DNA of 64,000 bases from Xanthobacter tagetidis (GTDB taxonomy: Bacteria > Pseudomonadota > Alphaproteobacteria > Rhizobiales > Xanthobacteraceae): positions 293,502 to 357,501 of the forward strand of contig NZ_RCTF01000002.1 in NCBI RefSeq assembly GCF_003667445.1. Direction: 5' to 3'. Below are positions 44,175-53,883 of the stretch, in pieces. The notes below the pieces were generated by a model. That model saw only the letters and a list, made by a program, of their open reading frames with translations, was not told where the DNA came from and did no database searches. The position numbers were made by a program, and so were the translations under genes. Every line of letters starts with the position of its first letter. The stretch's first letter is position 1.

Positions 44175-45911
44175 TCAGTAGATGGCGGGCTCGCCGACGG
44201 GGGCGCCGAAGGCGGTCTCAAGGAAGTCGAAGTCGCAGCCCTGGTCGGCCTGGCCGATATGGCGCGAGAACATCCAGCCATAGCCGCGCTCGAAGCGCGG
44301 CTCGGGGGCGGGCAGAGCCGCGCGGCGGCGCGCCAGCTCCTCCTCCGGCACCAGCATGTCGATGCTGCGGTTCGGTACGTCCACCCGCACCAGGTCGCCG
44401 GTGGCGATGAGCGCCAGCGGCCCGCCGACATAGCTCTCCGGCGCCACGTGCAGGATGCAGGCGCCGTAGCTGGTGCCGCTCATGCGGGAATCGGAGATGC
44501 GCAGCATGTCGCGCACGCCCTGCTTCACCAATTTCTTCGGGATCGGCAGCATGCCCCATTCCGGCATGCCCGGCCCGCCCAGCGGGCCGGCATTGCGCAG
44601 CACCAGGACATGGTCGGGCGTCACGTCGAGGTTCTCGTCCTCCACCGCCGCCTTCATGCTGGGATAGTCGTCGAACACCAGCGCCGGGCCGGTGTGGACG
44701 CGCAGATGCGGCGCGCAGGCGCTGGGCTTGATGACGCAGCCGTCCGGGGCGAGGTTGCCGCGCAGCACGGCGAGCGCGCCCTCGGCATAGATCGGGTTCT
44801 CGAGCGGCCGGATCACGTCGTCATTGTAGACGGTGGCGCCTTCCAGCGTCTCGCCGAGCCTGCGGCCGGAGACGGTGAGCGCGTCGAGATGGAGCAGGGG
44901 CTTGAGGCGTCCCATCAGCGCCGGCAGCCCGCCGGCGAAGTAGAAGTCCTCCATCAGGTACGCCTCGCCCGAGGGCCGCACATTGGCGAGCACCGGCACG
45001 ACGCGGCTCGCGGCATCGAAGTCGTCGAGGGTGATGTTGCAGCCGGCGCGCCGCGCCTGGGCGATCACGTGGATGATGGCGTTGGTGGAGCAGCCCATGG
45101 CCATGGCCACCGTGATGGCGTTCTCGAACGCCGCGCGGGTCTGGATGCGGGCCGGGGTGAGGTCGTCCCACACCATGTCGACGATGCGCCGGCCGGAGGC
45201 CGCGCACATGCGCATGTGGCCGGCATCGGCGGCGGGGATGGAGGAGGCGCCGGGCAGCGTCATGCCGATCGCCTCGGCGATGGCGGTCATGGTGCTGGCG
45301 GTGCCCATGGTCATGCAGTGGCCGTAGGAGCGGGCGATGCCGCCCTCGATCTCGTTCCAGGCCGCCTGGTCGATGTTGCCGGCGCGCCGCTCGTCCCAGA
45401 ACTTCCAGGCATCCGAGCCGGAGCCCAGCGTCTTGCCGTTCCAGTTGCCGCGCAGCATCGGCCCGGCCGGCACATAGATGGCCGGCACGCCGGCGCTGGT
45501 GGCGCCCATCAGGAGGGCCGGGGTGGACTTGTCGCAGCCGCCCATCAGCACCGCCCCATCCACCGGGTGGGCGCGGATCACCTCCTCCACCTCCATGGCC
45601 AGCATGTTGCGGTAGAGCATGGAGGTGGGCTTGAGGAAGGTCTCGGAGACGGAGTGCACCGGGATCTCCAGCGGGAAGCCGCCGGCCTGGAACACGCCGC
45701 GCTTGATGTCCTCCACGCGGTCCTTGAAGTGGGCGTGGCAGGAATTGAAGTCCGACCAGGTGTTGAGGATGGCGATCACCGGCTTGCCGGCCCAGTCCTC
45801 CGGCGCGTAGCCCATCTGCCGCAGGCGCGAGCGGTGGCCGAAGCTGCGCAGGTCGTCGTCGGCGAACCAGCGGGCGCTGCGCAGCGCGTCGGGGCTCTTG
45901 CGGGGCGTCAT
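44175..45911 (-). CDS. Sugar-acid dehydratase of the IlvD/EDD family, L-arabinonate dehydratase-like
   Basis: This 578-residue enzyme removes water from an aldonate to give a 2-keto-3-deoxy acid, using an Fe-S cluster and Mg2+. Cysteines at 58 (NSCHAHF), 126 (GGCDKSTP) and 199 (SYGHCMTMGTAST) are one residue off the 2Fe-2S ligands reported for the Rhizobium L-arabinonate dehydratase, whose length is also nearly the same. The serine region is DSRMSGTSYGA. Substrates could be L-arabinonate, D-xylonate, D-fuconate or galactonate. It sits between the binding-protein gene and the aldolase gene. Confidence 0.9.
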   Translation of the reverse strand: MTPRKSPDALRSARWFADDDLRSFGHRSRLRQMGYAPEDWAGKPVIAILNTWSDFNSCHAHFKDRVEDIKRGVFQAGGFPLEIPVHSVSETFLKPTSMLYRNMLAMEVEEVIRAHPVDGAVLMGGCDKSTPALLMGATSAGVPAIYVPAGPMLRGNWNGKTLGSGSDAWKFWDERRAGNIDQAAWNEIEGGIARSYGHCMTMGTASTMTAIAEAIGMTLPGASSIPAADAGHMRMCAASGRRIVDMVWDDLTPARIQTRAAFENAITVAMAMGCSTNAIIHVIAQARRAGCNITLDDFDAASRVVPVLANVRPSGEAYLMEDFYFAGGLPALMGRLKPLLHLDALTVSGRRLGETLEGATVYNDDVIRPLENPIYAEGALAVLRGNLAPDGCVIKPSACAPHLRVHTGPALVFDDYPSMKAAVEDENLDVTPDHVLVLRNAGPLGGPGMPEWGMLPIPKKLVKQGVRDMLRISDSRMSGTSYGACILHVAPESYVGGPLALIATGDLVRVDVPNRSIDMLVPEEELARRRAALPAPEPRFERGYGWMFSRHIGQADQGCDFDFLETAFGAPVGEPAIY

Positions 45912-45964
45912 GCAGATGTCCTCGGGAACGGCCGGGCCTCGACGGGAGGCCCGGCGACTCATCG

Positions 45965-46933
45965 TCAGTTGGTCTCGATCTTTCCGGTCTTCACCACCTG
46001 GCGCCAGCGCTGTTCCTCGCCGTCGCGGAAGACCACGAACTCCTCGGGCGTGATGGCCACCACGTCGAAGCCGAGGCCGTTGAACTTGGCCTTCACCTCC
46101 GGATCGTTGAGGCTCGCCTTCAGCGCCTCGTAGAGCTTGGCCTTCACCGGGGCCGGCAGGCCCTTGGGCGCGGCGGCGGCCTGCCAGGAATAGACGTCGA
46201 TGCCGTCGACGCCGGCTTCCTTCATGGTGGGCACGTCGGGCAGCACCGCATTGCGCTCGTTCGCCGTCACCCCCAGCGCCTTCAGCTTGCCGGCCTTGAT
46301 CTGGCTCGCCACCGCGCCGAGATTCTGGAACGACACGTTGGCATGGCCGGCGATCAGGTCGGCGATGGCCGGTCCGCCGCCCTTGTAGGGCACATGCACG
46401 CCGCTGGTACCGGTCTTCTGCCAGAACAGCGCCGCCGTCAGGTGGTCGGAGGAGCCGACCCCGGAGGAGGCGAAGGTGACCTTCTCGGGGTTCTTGTTGA
46501 GATAGGCGATCAGCTCCTTCACCGAGTTCACGGGGAAGTCGGGATTGGCCACCAGCACGTTGGGCGTGCGCACCGCCACCGTGAGCAGATCGAGGTCCTT
46601 GCCCGGCTGGTAGCTCAGGTTCGGGTTGAGCGCCGGGTTGATGGCGAACACGCCGATGGAGCCCACCAGCAGGGTGTAGCCGTCCGGCGCCTGGCCCTTC
46701 ACGTGGCTCGCGCCGTTGGCGCCGTTGGCGCCGGGGCGGTTGTCGATCACCACGGTCTGGCCGAGCTTCTCCTGCATCTTCGGCTGGATGAAGCGGGCGG
46801 TGCTGTCGGATGCGCCGCCGGGCGGAAACGGCACCACCACGGTGATCGTGCGTTCGGGAAAGGTCTGGGCGAGCGCCGGCGCGCACGCGAAAGCCGCGGC
46901 GAGCGCGAGCGGGATGATCTTCAAGCGGGACAT
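45965..46933 (-). CDS. Bug/TctC family tricarboxylate-type substrate-binding protein
   Basis: This 322-residue periplasmic protein has a signal peptide ending ALAQ (residue 22-23) and the Bug-family signature TITVVVPFPPGGASDSTAR, the DNRPGANGANGASHV loop that closes over a carboxylate, and GGGPAIADLIAGHANVSF. AGGAGG precedes ATG 46933. It leads the operon with the dehydratase 53 bp downstream. No TctA/TctB permease is encoded in the window, so it must share one elsewhere or work as a sensor. It probably binds the sugar acid. Confidence 0.9.
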   Translation of the reverse strand: MSRLKIIPLALAAAFACAPALAQTFPERTITVVVPFPPGGASDSTARFIQPKMQEKLGQTVVIDNRPGANGANGASHVKGQAPDGYTLLVGSIGVFAINPALNPNLSYQPGKDLDLLTVAVRTPNVLVANPDFPVNSVKELIAYLNKNPEKVTFASSGVGSSDHLTAALFWQKTGTSGVHVPYKGGGPAIADLIAGHANVSFQNLGAVASQIKAGKLKALGVTANERNAVLPDVPTMKEAGVDGIDVYSWQAAAAPKGLPAPVKAKLYEALKASLNDPEVKAKFNGLGFDVVAITPEEFVVFRDGEEQRWRQVVKTGKIETN

Positions 46934-47082
46934 GTTTCCTCCTGTCGCTTGGACGCGATGAAGGCGGAGCCGCGACCTCAGATTGGCGTGGCGCTGCGTC
47001 TCCCCCAGCCCTTGCGGGCGGCGCCGGTCGCGTCCACGGCCTTAGGCTCTCGTTCTGCGGATCCGGCTGATGGATTAAAACG

Positions 47083-47094
47083 CTAATGCATTAG
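47083..47094. promoter_or_regulatory. Perfect palindrome CTAATGCATTAG, candidate GntR operator
   Basis: This 12-bp perfect palindrome lies in the 196-bp gap between the divergent sugar-acid operon and the FCD GntR gene, 36 bp before ATG 47130. FCD regulators bind AT-rich palindromes of this size. It could repress both directions. Confidence 0.7.
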
Positions 47095-47129
47095 TGAAGT
47101 CAAACACGAACTGGGCTATGCTCGGCGCC

Positions 47130-47831
47130 ATGGACTCCCTGCTCTCCTCCGCAAGGCCGCCCCGCGACCCGTCCCGTCATGCGGCGCCGCAGGTGTTCGA
47201 CTATCTGCGCGAACGCATCATCGCGCTGGAACTGCCGCCGGGAACGCTGATTTCGCGCGCCGAACTGCAGGAACTGTTCGGCTTCTCCTCCACCCCGGTG
47301 CGCGACGCGCTGATGCGCCTGCAGGAGGAGGGGCTGGTGGAGATCTTTCCCCAGCACGCCACCATCGTCAGCCCCATCGACCTGAAGCTGGCGCGCCAGG
47401 CCCAGTTCCTGCGCCGCTCGCTGGAGCAGGAGGCGGTGCGCACCATCACCCTCTCGCCGGACCGCGCCGCGGTGGTGGCGCGCCTGGAGACCGTGATCGA
47501 GGTGCAGGCCACCCTGCTCGCCCGCGGCGACCTGCCGGGCTTCGAGACCGCCGACCGCGAGTTCCACCGCGTGTTCTTCGAGACCGCGGACATTGCCGGC
47601 CTCCATGCGATGGTGCGGCGCTATTCCGGCCATATCGACCGCATCCGCCGCCTGCATCTGCCCATGCCCGGCAAGGCGGCGCAGGTGATCGCCGACCACC
47701 GCGCCATCGTCGCCGGCATCGCCTCCGGCGACGTGGCGGCAGCGCAGGAGGCGCTGCGCGCGCACCTGTCGAAGTCGCTCGCCTTCACCGCCGACCTCCG
47801 GGCGCGCTGGCCGGACTATTTCCGCGACTGA
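47130..47831 (+). CDS. GntR family regulator with FCD domain, controlling the sugar-acid operon
   Basis: The 233-residue protein has a winged helix (VFDYLRERIIALELPPGTLI, FGFSSTPVRDALMRL, wing EIFPQHATIVSPI) and an FCD domain with the metal-binding pattern DREFHRVFFE, HIDRIRRLHL and DHRAIVAGIASGDVAAA. ATG 47130 is used because the palindrome at 47083 overlaps the earliest start (GTG 47094); ATG 47118 is also possible. Divergent orientation points to control of the Bug-dehydratase-aldolase operon with the sugar acid as inducer. Confidence 0.87.
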   Translation: MDSLLSSARPPRDPSRHAAPQVFDYLRERIIALELPPGTLISRAELQELFGFSSTPVRDALMRLQEEGLVEIFPQHATIVSPIDLKLARQAQFLRRSLEQEAVRTITLSPDRAAVVARLETVIEVQATLLARGDLPGFETADREFHRVFFETADIAGLHAMVRRYSGHIDRIRRLHLPMPGKAAQVIADHRAIVAGIASGDVAAAQEALRAHLSKSLAFTADLRARWPDYFRD

Positions 47832-47914
47832 CTCCCGGCTTCGAGGCGCAACGGCCAGCCGGCACTTGCGGGTTGCACCCGCGCTGGCGCTTCACTACAG
47901 GCTGACAAGCGGGA

Positions 47915-48730
47915 ATGGAGCGCGCCAAGGCGCCATGGGTTGGGTCGTGCGGGATGATGGGAGAAGCGCAGGAGCGTGTGCTCACGCTCTGGGATGAACT
48001 CGCGGACTTCGAGGCCGGCCAGTGCGAGCAGGCCGCCGCCCATGTGATGGGCGCGCTGTGCGCGCAGACCGGCGCCTGGAATGCCACCTGGGCCGGCGCG
48101 GTCCGGGTGGGCGGCGGCGCCGCCGACGATCCGCTCCGGGGCTGGCGCGTGGCCGCCGTGCAGGCGCTGAAGCCGGTTCCGCCCCACGCGGACGAAGGGC
48201 ATTTCCGGGAAATCCTCAAGGAGTGGGACCGGCGCGCGATCGATCCCTCCTTCCTGCTGCCCATGAAGGATGTCGGCGCCTTCCGCACCTATGCGTTCCG
48301 GCGCGATCTGCCGGCCGGCTGGTTCGAGACCGCGTTCTTCCGGCGGCACTACGAGGCGGTCGGCACGGGCGACGCGGTGTTCGTCGCCGTTCCGCTGAAC
48401 CAGGACTGCGAATCCCATTTCGGCTTCTATGCCGCCCGCCCGTTCACGGCCGGCGAGATCGCGCTGCTCGCCTTTGCCCTGCGGGGCATCAAGTGGTTCC
48501 ACCGCCACCTGATGATGAGCAACGGCCTGCTCGCCGCCTCGGCGCCGCTGACGCCGGCCGAGCGGCGAGTGCTGCATCTGCTGCTCACCAAGGCATCGGA
48601 GAAGGAGATCGCCCGGCAGGTGGAGATCGCCACCTCCACCGCGCACCAGCACGTCACGAACGTCTTCCGCAAGTTCGGCGTCCGCAGCCGCGCCGAGCTG
48701 ATGAGCCTGTGGCTCCGCAGCGCCGGCTGA
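47915..48730 (+). CDS. LuxR family transcriptional regulator
   Basis: This 271-residue protein ends with a GerE/LuxR DNA-binding domain (about residues 205-268: LTPAERRVLHLLLTKASEKE, IARQVEIATSTAHQHVTNVF, RKFGVRSRAELMSLWL). The N-terminal ~200 residues have no recognisable receiver or autoinducer domain; they include conserved aromatic residues (GWFETAFFRRHYEAVG) that suggest a PAS/GAF-like ligand pocket. The start may instead be ATG 47954. The downstream outer-membrane protein gene is a possible target. Confidence 0.83.
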   Translation: MERAKAPWVGSCGMMGEAQERVLTLWDELADFEAGQCEQAAAHVMGALCAQTGAWNATWAGAVRVGGGAADDPLRGWRVAAVQALKPVPPHADEGHFREILKEWDRRAIDPSFLLPMKDVGAFRTYAFRRDLPAGWFETAFFRRHYEAVGTGDAVFVAVPLNQDCESHFGFYAARPFTAGEIALLAFALRGIKWFHRHLMMSNGLLAASAPLTPAERRVLHLLLTKASEKEIARQVEIATSTAHQHVTNVFRKFGVRSRAELMSLWLRSAG

Positions 48731-49019
48731 GCCCAGCGGCTTCCGGAGGCCTGCCGGCGCCGCTTGATCTTTGCGGCCAAAATGCCGGGATGCCGATCCG
48801 GGTGCCCCGGCGTCACCGCTGCGGCGCGGCCGGAAATGCCGGCCGGTTCCTCTCCATTCTATTGATAAATAAAGGTTATTTCCATCCCTGTGCGCGGGTG
48901 TTGCGCGGACGCCATGCCGCGGTGCCGTCGCGCAGCCGGAACCGTCCAGGGTCCTGTCGGCGCACGGGAATTCGCCTAAGACTCGGCCGCACACCAAGGT
49001 TGCGGGGCGGGGGCGTGTC

Positions 49020-49838
49020 ATGGGGTGGGGCCGGGGTTCACCGAGGCAGGGATTTTTCGCCGCTGCGCTTCTCGCCGCCGCAGCGGTCGCGCCGCCGGCC
49101 CACGCCGCCGACCTGACGCCGCCGCCCGCGCCGGCCGCGCCCGCGTCCGGCTGGGAGTTCCAGGCCACCTTCTATGGCTGGGCCACCAGCCTCACCGGCG
49201 ACATCGGCGCGCGCGATCTGCCGGCGATCCCGGTCAATGTGAGCTTCGGCGACATCGTCGGCCATCTCGACGGCGCGCTCATGGGCGACTTCCTCGCCAA
49301 GAACGGCGACTGGACGCTGCTGGCCGACGTGTTCTGGTCGAAGCTCTCCGCCGACAAGACGGTCGGCTTCGCCGGGCCGCAGCTGGACTTCAGCCAGCGC
49401 CTGCTGGTGATGCAGGGCATTGCCGGCTACCGGCTGCCCGTGGGGCCGGACAATTTCGACCTCAGCGCCACCGCCGGCTTCCGCTATCAGCGCCTGAGCG
49501 TCGACACCACGCTCACGCCCGCGGGCCTGCCCTTCGGCCTGTCCTCCTCGGACGTGAAGGACTGGCTGGACCCGGTGTTCGGCCTGATGCTCCAATACCA
49601 GTTCAACGAGCGCTGGTTCCTCAATGCCATCGCGGACGTGGGCGGCTTCGGCCTCGGCTCGAAGCTGACCTCGCAGGGCTTCGTGGCGGTGGGCTACAAT
49701 TGGAACAAGTCCTGGTCCACCGCCATCGGCTATCGGGCGCTCTATACCGACTACGAATCCATCACCGGGCCGCGCCAGAACTTCCGCTACACCACCACCA
49801 TGCACGGCCCCATGTTCAGCATCGGCTATCACTTCTGA
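49020..49838 (+). CDS. Outer-membrane beta-barrel protein
   Basis: The 272-residue protein has a signal peptide (cut near AHAADL), a Pro/Ala linker and alternating amphipathic strands (WEFQATFYGWATSLTGDIG, LSATAGFRYQRLSVDTTL, FVAVGYNWNKSWSTAIGYRA), ending with the C-terminal Phe of SIGYHF required for Bam insertion. An 8-12-strand barrel is expected. The 289-bp gap before it is partly AT-rich (48855-48895) and should hold the promoter. Function unknown. Confidence 0.82.
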   Translation: MGWGRGSPRQGFFAAALLAAAAVAPPAHAADLTPPPAPAAPASGWEFQATFYGWATSLTGDIGARDLPAIPVNVSFGDIVGHLDGALMGDFLAKNGDWTLLADVFWSKLSADKTVGFAGPQLDFSQRLLVMQGIAGYRLPVGPDNFDLSATAGFRYQRLSVDTTLTPAGLPFGLSSSDVKDWLDPVFGLMLQYQFNERWFLNAIADVGGFGLGSKLTSQGFVAVGYNWNKSWSTAIGYRALYTDYESITGPRQNFRYTTTMHGPMFSIGYHF

Positions 49839-49862
49839 GGGCTGCGTCCGCCGCCTCAGAAG
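49832..49862. terminator. Symmetric stem containing both stop codons of convergent genes
   Basis: CTTCTGAGG (49832-49840) and CCTCAGAAG (49854-49862) are a perfect 9-bp inverted repeat. The stop codons of the outer-membrane gene and of bioZ both lie inside the stem. It may end transcription from both sides, though it lacks U-tracts. Confidence 0.6.
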
Positions 49863-50839
49863 CCGAGCACCAGCGCCCCGCCCGTGAGGCCGGCGCCGAC
49901 CGCCGTCAGCAGCACCTTCTCCCCGGTGCGCGGCGGCGCGGCTTCGGCGCTCGCGGCGAGCGAGAAGGGGATGGTGGCGGCGGAGGAATTGCCGAACTCG
50001 GCGATGGTCGAGACGAGGCCTCCCTGCGCCAGGCCGAGATTGCGCCGGACCGCCTCGAAGATGCGGGTGTTGGCCTGGTGCGGCACGAAGCGCGTGACGT
50101 CTCCCGCGCCGATGCCCGCCTGGGCCATGGCCGCGCGGGCGCAGGCGGTCATGGTGGTGACGGCCTCGGCATAGACCGCCGCGCCGTCCGAGATCTCCAT
50201 GAAGATGTCCTGCGGCGCCGTCTGAGGCGAGAACGGCTGCCGGCTGCCGCCGGCGGGAATGCGGATGAGCTCGTATTGCGCACCGTCCGAGGTGAGGTCG
50301 GTGCCGATCACGCCGGTGCCGTCGCGCTCCGACGGTGCGAGCACGCAGGCGCCGGCCGCATCGGCGAACAGCACCGCGCTCACCTTGTCCATGGGGTTGA
50401 TGCGGCGGCTGAGCACGTTCGCCGCCACCACCAGCACCGGGCGGCCCTGGGCGCGCACGAAGCCGTCCGCGAGCGCCAGCGCATAGAGAAAGCCGGCGCA
50501 GGCGCCTGCGAGGTCCACCGCGCCCGAGCGCGGCAAGCCGAGCCGGTGTGCCAGGAGCGGCGCGGAGGGCGGCAGCAGGTGGTCCGGCGTGGAGGTGGCG
50601 AGCAGGGTCAGCGCGATATCGGCGCGGGCGATGCCGCTCGCCGCCAGCGCCTGTTCGGCGGCGGGCAGAGCGAGGTCGGTGAGCGCCTCGCCCTCGGCCA
50701 CGTAGCGGCGCGCGCGGATGCCGGTGCGGCGCTCGATCCAGCCGGCCTCAAGGCCCAGCCGCGCCTCCAGTTCTTCATTGGGCACGCGCCGCTCGGGCGC
50801 ATGGCGGCCGAGGCCGACGAGAAGGCTCGATCGCGCCAT
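49856..50839 (-). CDS. bioZ: Beta-ketoacyl-ACP synthase III-like protein BioZ
   Basis: This 327-residue FabH-like enzyme is the last gene of the biotin operon. BioZ in Agrobacterium condenses glutaryl-CoA with malonyl-ACP, giving a pimeloyl-ACP precursor that bypasses BioC/BioH. The catalytic triad is visible: Cys114 in AGACAGFLYAL, His in FVPHQANTRIF and Asn in EFGNSSAATIP. A housekeeping FabH is the alternative, but placement after bioA strongly favours BioZ. The gap to bioA is only 7 bp. Confidence 0.9.
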   Translation of the reverse strand: MARSSLLVGLGRHAPERRVPNEELEARLGLEAGWIERRTGIRARRYVAEGEALTDLALPAAEQALAASGIARADIALTLLATSTPDHLLPPSAPLLAHRLGLPRSGAVDLAGACAGFLYALALADGFVRAQGRPVLVVAANVLSRRINPMDKVSAVLFADAAGACVLAPSERDGTGVIGTDLTSDGAQYELIRIPAGGSRQPFSPQTAPQDIFMEISDGAAVYAEAVTTMTACARAAMAQAGIGAGDVTRFVPHQANTRIFEAVRRNLGLAQGGLVSTIAEFGNSSAATIPFSLAASAEAAPPRTGEKVLLTAVGAGLTGGALVLGF

Positions 50840-50846
50840 GGCGGCC

Positions 50847-52097
50847 TCAGGCCAGCGCGTCCGCTGCCGCGGCGATGGCGGCATAAGCGGGTTCGAGATC
50901 GGCGCGGGTCACGCAGTAAGGCGGCATGAGGTAGAGGGTGTTGCCCAGCGGACGGATGAGCAGGTCGCGCGTCAGGAAGAAATCGTAGAGAAGCGGCCCG
51001 ATGCCGGCGAGATAGCCCGCGTCCCGCGCCTTGAGGTCGAGCGCGGCGATGGTGCCGCAGCGGCGCACGTTCTCGAAGCGGGGATCGTCGCGGAACGGGG
51101 CGATCAGCTCCTCCTGAAGCGCGCCGAGCGCCGCGATCCGCGCCGCCACCGGCTCGTCGTCCCATACCGCGAGGTTGGCGAGCGCGGCGGCGCAGGCGAT
51201 GGGGTTGGCGGTGTAGGACGAGGAATGGAAGAAGGTCTTCGTCCGGTCGTCGGAATAGTGCGCCTGGAAGATCGCTTCCTTGCAGAGCGTCACGGCGAGC
51301 GGCAAAGCGCCGCCGGTGAGGCCCTTCGACAGGCACAGGATATCCGGGACGATGCCGGCCTGTTCGCAGGCGAAGCGGGTGCCGGTTCGGCCCCATCCGG
51401 TCATCACCTCGTCGGCGATGAACAGCACGCCATGGCGCGCGCAGATGGCGTGCATGGCCTTCAGGAGGTCCGGCTTGTACATAAGCATGCCGCCCGCGCC
51501 GAGCACCAGCGGCTCGACGATGAAGGCGGCGGGCGCCTCAGTGCAGGCGGCCTCCAGCGCGGCGAGCGTCGCCTCCTCACGGCCCGGGGCGGGGAACGGG
51601 ATGCGCTCCACCTCGAACAGCAGCGGGGCGTAGGCGGCATTGAACACGCCGCGTTCGCCCACCGACATGGTGCCGATGGTGTCGCCGTGATAGCTCGCCT
51701 CCATCACCACGATGCGGCTGCGCGCTTCGCCGGTGTTGCGCCAGAAGCCAAGCGCCATCTTCAGTGCCACCTCCACGCTGGTGGAGCCGCTGTCGGAATA
51801 GAACACGCGGGTGAGGCCGGGCGGGGCGACCTTGAGGAGGCCGGCCGCGAGCTGCTCGGCGGGCGCGTGGGTGAAGCCGGCGAAGATGATCTGGTCGAGG
51901 CTCTGTGTGGCCTCCCGGATCGCCGCCATGATGGCCGGGTGGCGGTGGCCGTGGGTGATGACCCACCAGGACGAGATGCCGTCGAGGATGCGCCGGCCGT
52001 CTTCGGCCACGAGGTGGGCGCCCTGCGTGCGGGCGACCGGGATCATCGCGCCCGCGAGCGCGTGCTGGGTGAAGGGGTGCCAGACCGGGGACGTCAC
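50847..52097 (-). CDS. bioA: Adenosylmethionine-8-amino-7-oxononanoate aminotransferase
   Basis: BioA uses S-adenosylmethionine as amino donor to convert KAPA to DAPA. The 416-residue class III aminotransferase shows [62 protein letters not shown] and the PLP lysine in [16 protein letters not shown]. It starts at GTG 52097, overlapping the bioD stop (GTGA). Order and coupling place it fourth in bioB-F-D-A-Z. Confidence 0.95.
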   Translation of the reverse strand: MTSPVWHPFTQHALAGAMIPVARTQGAHLVAEDGRRILDGISSWWVITHGHRHPAIMAAIREATQSLDQIIFAGFTHAPAEQLAAGLLKVAPPGLTRVFYSDSGSTSVEVALKMALGFWRNTGEARSRIVVMEASYHGDTIGTMSVGERGVFNAAYAPLLFEVERIPFPAPGREEATLAALEAACTEAPAAFIVEPLVLGAGGMLMYKPDLLKAMHAICARHGVLFIADEVMTGWGRTGTRFACEQAGIVPDILCLSKGLTGGALPLAVTLCKEAIFQAHYSDDRTKTFFHSSSYTANPIACAAALANLAVWDDEPVAARIAALGALQEELIAPFRDDPRFENVRRCGTIAALDLKARDAGYLAGIGPLLYDFFLTRDLLIRPLGNTLYLMPPYCVTRADLEPAYAAIAAAADALA

Positions 52098-52738
52098 GCC
52101 GCCGCCCTCCGGGCGTCGAAATCCTCCCGCCGGAAGGCGCTGGCGAATGCGGCCGCCAGCGTTTCGGGGGTGAGCGGGTCGAGCCGGGGCAGCCGGCCCA
52201 GCACTTTGACGTTTCCAAGCGCGCCGATGATGCGCGCATTCTCCTCGTGCGCCTCGCCGATGAAGGCGACGCCGAGAATGGGGATGCCCCGCGCGCGCAT
52301 CGCCTCCAGCGAGAGCAGCGTGTGGTTGATGGTGCCGAGCGCGGTGCGTGCGCACAGCACCGCCGGCAGGCGCCAGCGGGCGAACACGTCGGCGAACAGA
52401 GCCTGCCGCGTCAGCGGCACCAGCAGCCCGCCCGCGCCCTCGATGACGAGCGGCCGGGGTCCTGCGGGCGGCACGAGCGCAGCCGGGTCGATGGCGACGC
52501 CCTCCTGTTCCGCTGCGAGATGCGGGGAGGCGGGGAGCGCGAGGCGCCACGCCTCGGGCAGGATGCGCTCCGGCGCAAGGCCGGCAAGGCGCGCCACGGT
52601 CTCGCTGTCGGTCTCCTCGGCGAGCCCGGCCTGGACCGGCTTCCAGTAGAAGCCGTCGAGGAAGCCCGCGAGCCCCGCCGCGAATACGGTCTTGCCGATG
52701 CCTGTGTCGGTGCCGGTGACGACGATGGCCTCGCTCAC
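52094..52738 (-). CDS. bioD: Dethiobiotin synthetase
   Basis: BioD carboxylates DAPA and closes the ureido ring with ATP. The 214-residue protein begins with the P-loop [18 protein letters not shown], then [21 protein letters not shown] and [15 protein letters not shown]. The GTG start overlaps the bioF stop and its own stop overlaps the bioA start, both in GTGA tetranucleotides, so expression is strongly coupled. No fused aminotransferase domain is present. Confidence 0.94.
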   Translation of the reverse strand: MSEAIVVTGTDTGIGKTVFAAGLAGFLDGFYWKPVQAGLAEETDSETVARLAGLAPERILPEAWRLALPASPHLAAEQEGVAIDPAALVPPAGPRPLVIEGAGGLLVPLTRQALFADVFARWRLPAVLCARTALGTINHTLLSLEAMRARGIPILGVAFIGEAHEENARIIGALGNVKVLGRLPRLDPLTPETLAAAFASAFRREDFDARRAAA

Positions 52739-53883
52739 GCCGCCTGCTCCCGGAGCGCGGCGCCGAGCAGGTCGAACAGGCCGTCCACCGCTGCCGCGTC
52801 GGCATTGAGGGTGAGCGAGATGCGCAGCCGCGCGGTGCCGGGCGGCACGGTGGGCGGGCGCACGCCGCGCACGTCGTAGCCGGCCTGCTGGAGGAGGCCC
52901 GCCAGCGCCATGGCGCGGCCGTTGTCGCCGACGATCACCGGCAGGATCTGCGAGCCGGAGGGCGCGAGGCCGCACGTTTCCCGAAGCCGCCGGGCCGCAT
53001 GGGCGACCAAGGCGGCGAGGCGCTCCCGGCGCTCGGGCTCGTCGGCCATGATGGCGAGCGCCGCCTGCGCCGCTACCGCCGTGAGCGGGGAGGGGGCGGT
53101 GGCGAAGATGAAGGGCCGGCAGCGGTTGACGATGATGTCGGCCAGCACCTTGGGCAGCGTCACCAGCGCCCCGGAGCCGCCCATGGCCTTGCCGCAGGTG
53201 TGCAGCACCACCACGTTCTCGCGCCCCTCGAACGGGTGCGCGAGGCCGCGCCCGTCCGGCCCGTAGACGCCGGTGGCGTGGGCCTCGTCCACCAGCAGAA
53301 AGCCGTCATACCGGTCGGCGAGCGCCATGAGGTCGGCGAGCGGCGCGCGGTCGCCGTCCATGCTGTAGAGGCTCTCGGCGGCGATCCACACCTTGCCCGT
53401 GCCGCCCGCGGCGCGGAACGCGCGGATGGCGTCTTCCGCGGCGCCGGCATCGTTGTGGGCGAACAGCACCGGCTCGGCCCGGCCGGCGCGGGCGCCCTCA
53501 TGGGCGCTGGCGTGGATCAGGTCGTCCATCAGCAGCAGGTCGCCCTTCTGCGGCAGGGTGCCGATCACGGCGAGGTTCGCCATGTAGCCGCCGGAGAAGA
53601 ACAGGGCCGCCTCGCTGCCGAAGAAGCGCGCGGCCTCGTCCTCCAGCGCCGCATGGGCGGGATCGTTGCCGCGCAGAAGCCGCGAGCCGGTGGCGCCCAC
53701 CGGCACGCCCGCCTCCAGCGCGGCGGCGATGGCCGCCTTGAGGCGCGGCGAGGCGGCGAGGCCGATATAGTCGTTGGAGGCGAAGTCGATCCCCGACCGG
53801 CCCGAGAGCCGGCGCAGGGACTGGCGCCGTTCGAGACCGCGCAGCATCGCCTCGTAGCGGCCGAGGCGATCGGCCTCGCTCAT
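52735..53883 (-). CDS. bioF: 8-amino-7-oxononanoate synthase
   Basis: BioF joins pimeloyl-ACP (or CoA) and alanine to give KAPA. The 382-residue alpha-oxoamine synthase has [83 protein letters not shown] and the PLP lysine motif [17 protein letters not shown] 53883 overlaps the bioB stop by 4 nt and is read as the second gene of the operon. Confidence 0.95.
   Translation of the reverse strand: MSEADRLGRYEAMLRGLERRQSLRRLSGRSGIDFASNDYIGLAASPRLKAAIAAALEAGVPVGATGSRLLRGNDPAHAALEDEAARFFGSEAALFFSGGYMANLAVIGTLPQKGDLLLMDDLIHASAHEGARAGRAEPVLFAHNDAGAAEDAIRAFRAAGGTGKVWIAAESLYSMDGDRAPLADLMALADRYDGFLLVDEAHATGVYGPDGRGLAHPFEGRENVVVLHTCGKAMGGSGALVTLPKVLADIIVNRCRPFIFATAPSPLTAVAAQAALAIMADEPERRERLAALVAHAARRLRETCGLAPSGSQILPVIVGDNGRAMALAGLLQQAGYDVRGVRPPTVPPGTARLRISLTLNADAAAVDGLFDLLGAALREQAA

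Noticed and set aside
42378..46133. A 1251-residue rightward frame over the sugar-acid operon
   Set aside because: It is opposite the aldolase, dehydratase and Bug genes and has shadow composition; the supported genes explain the region.
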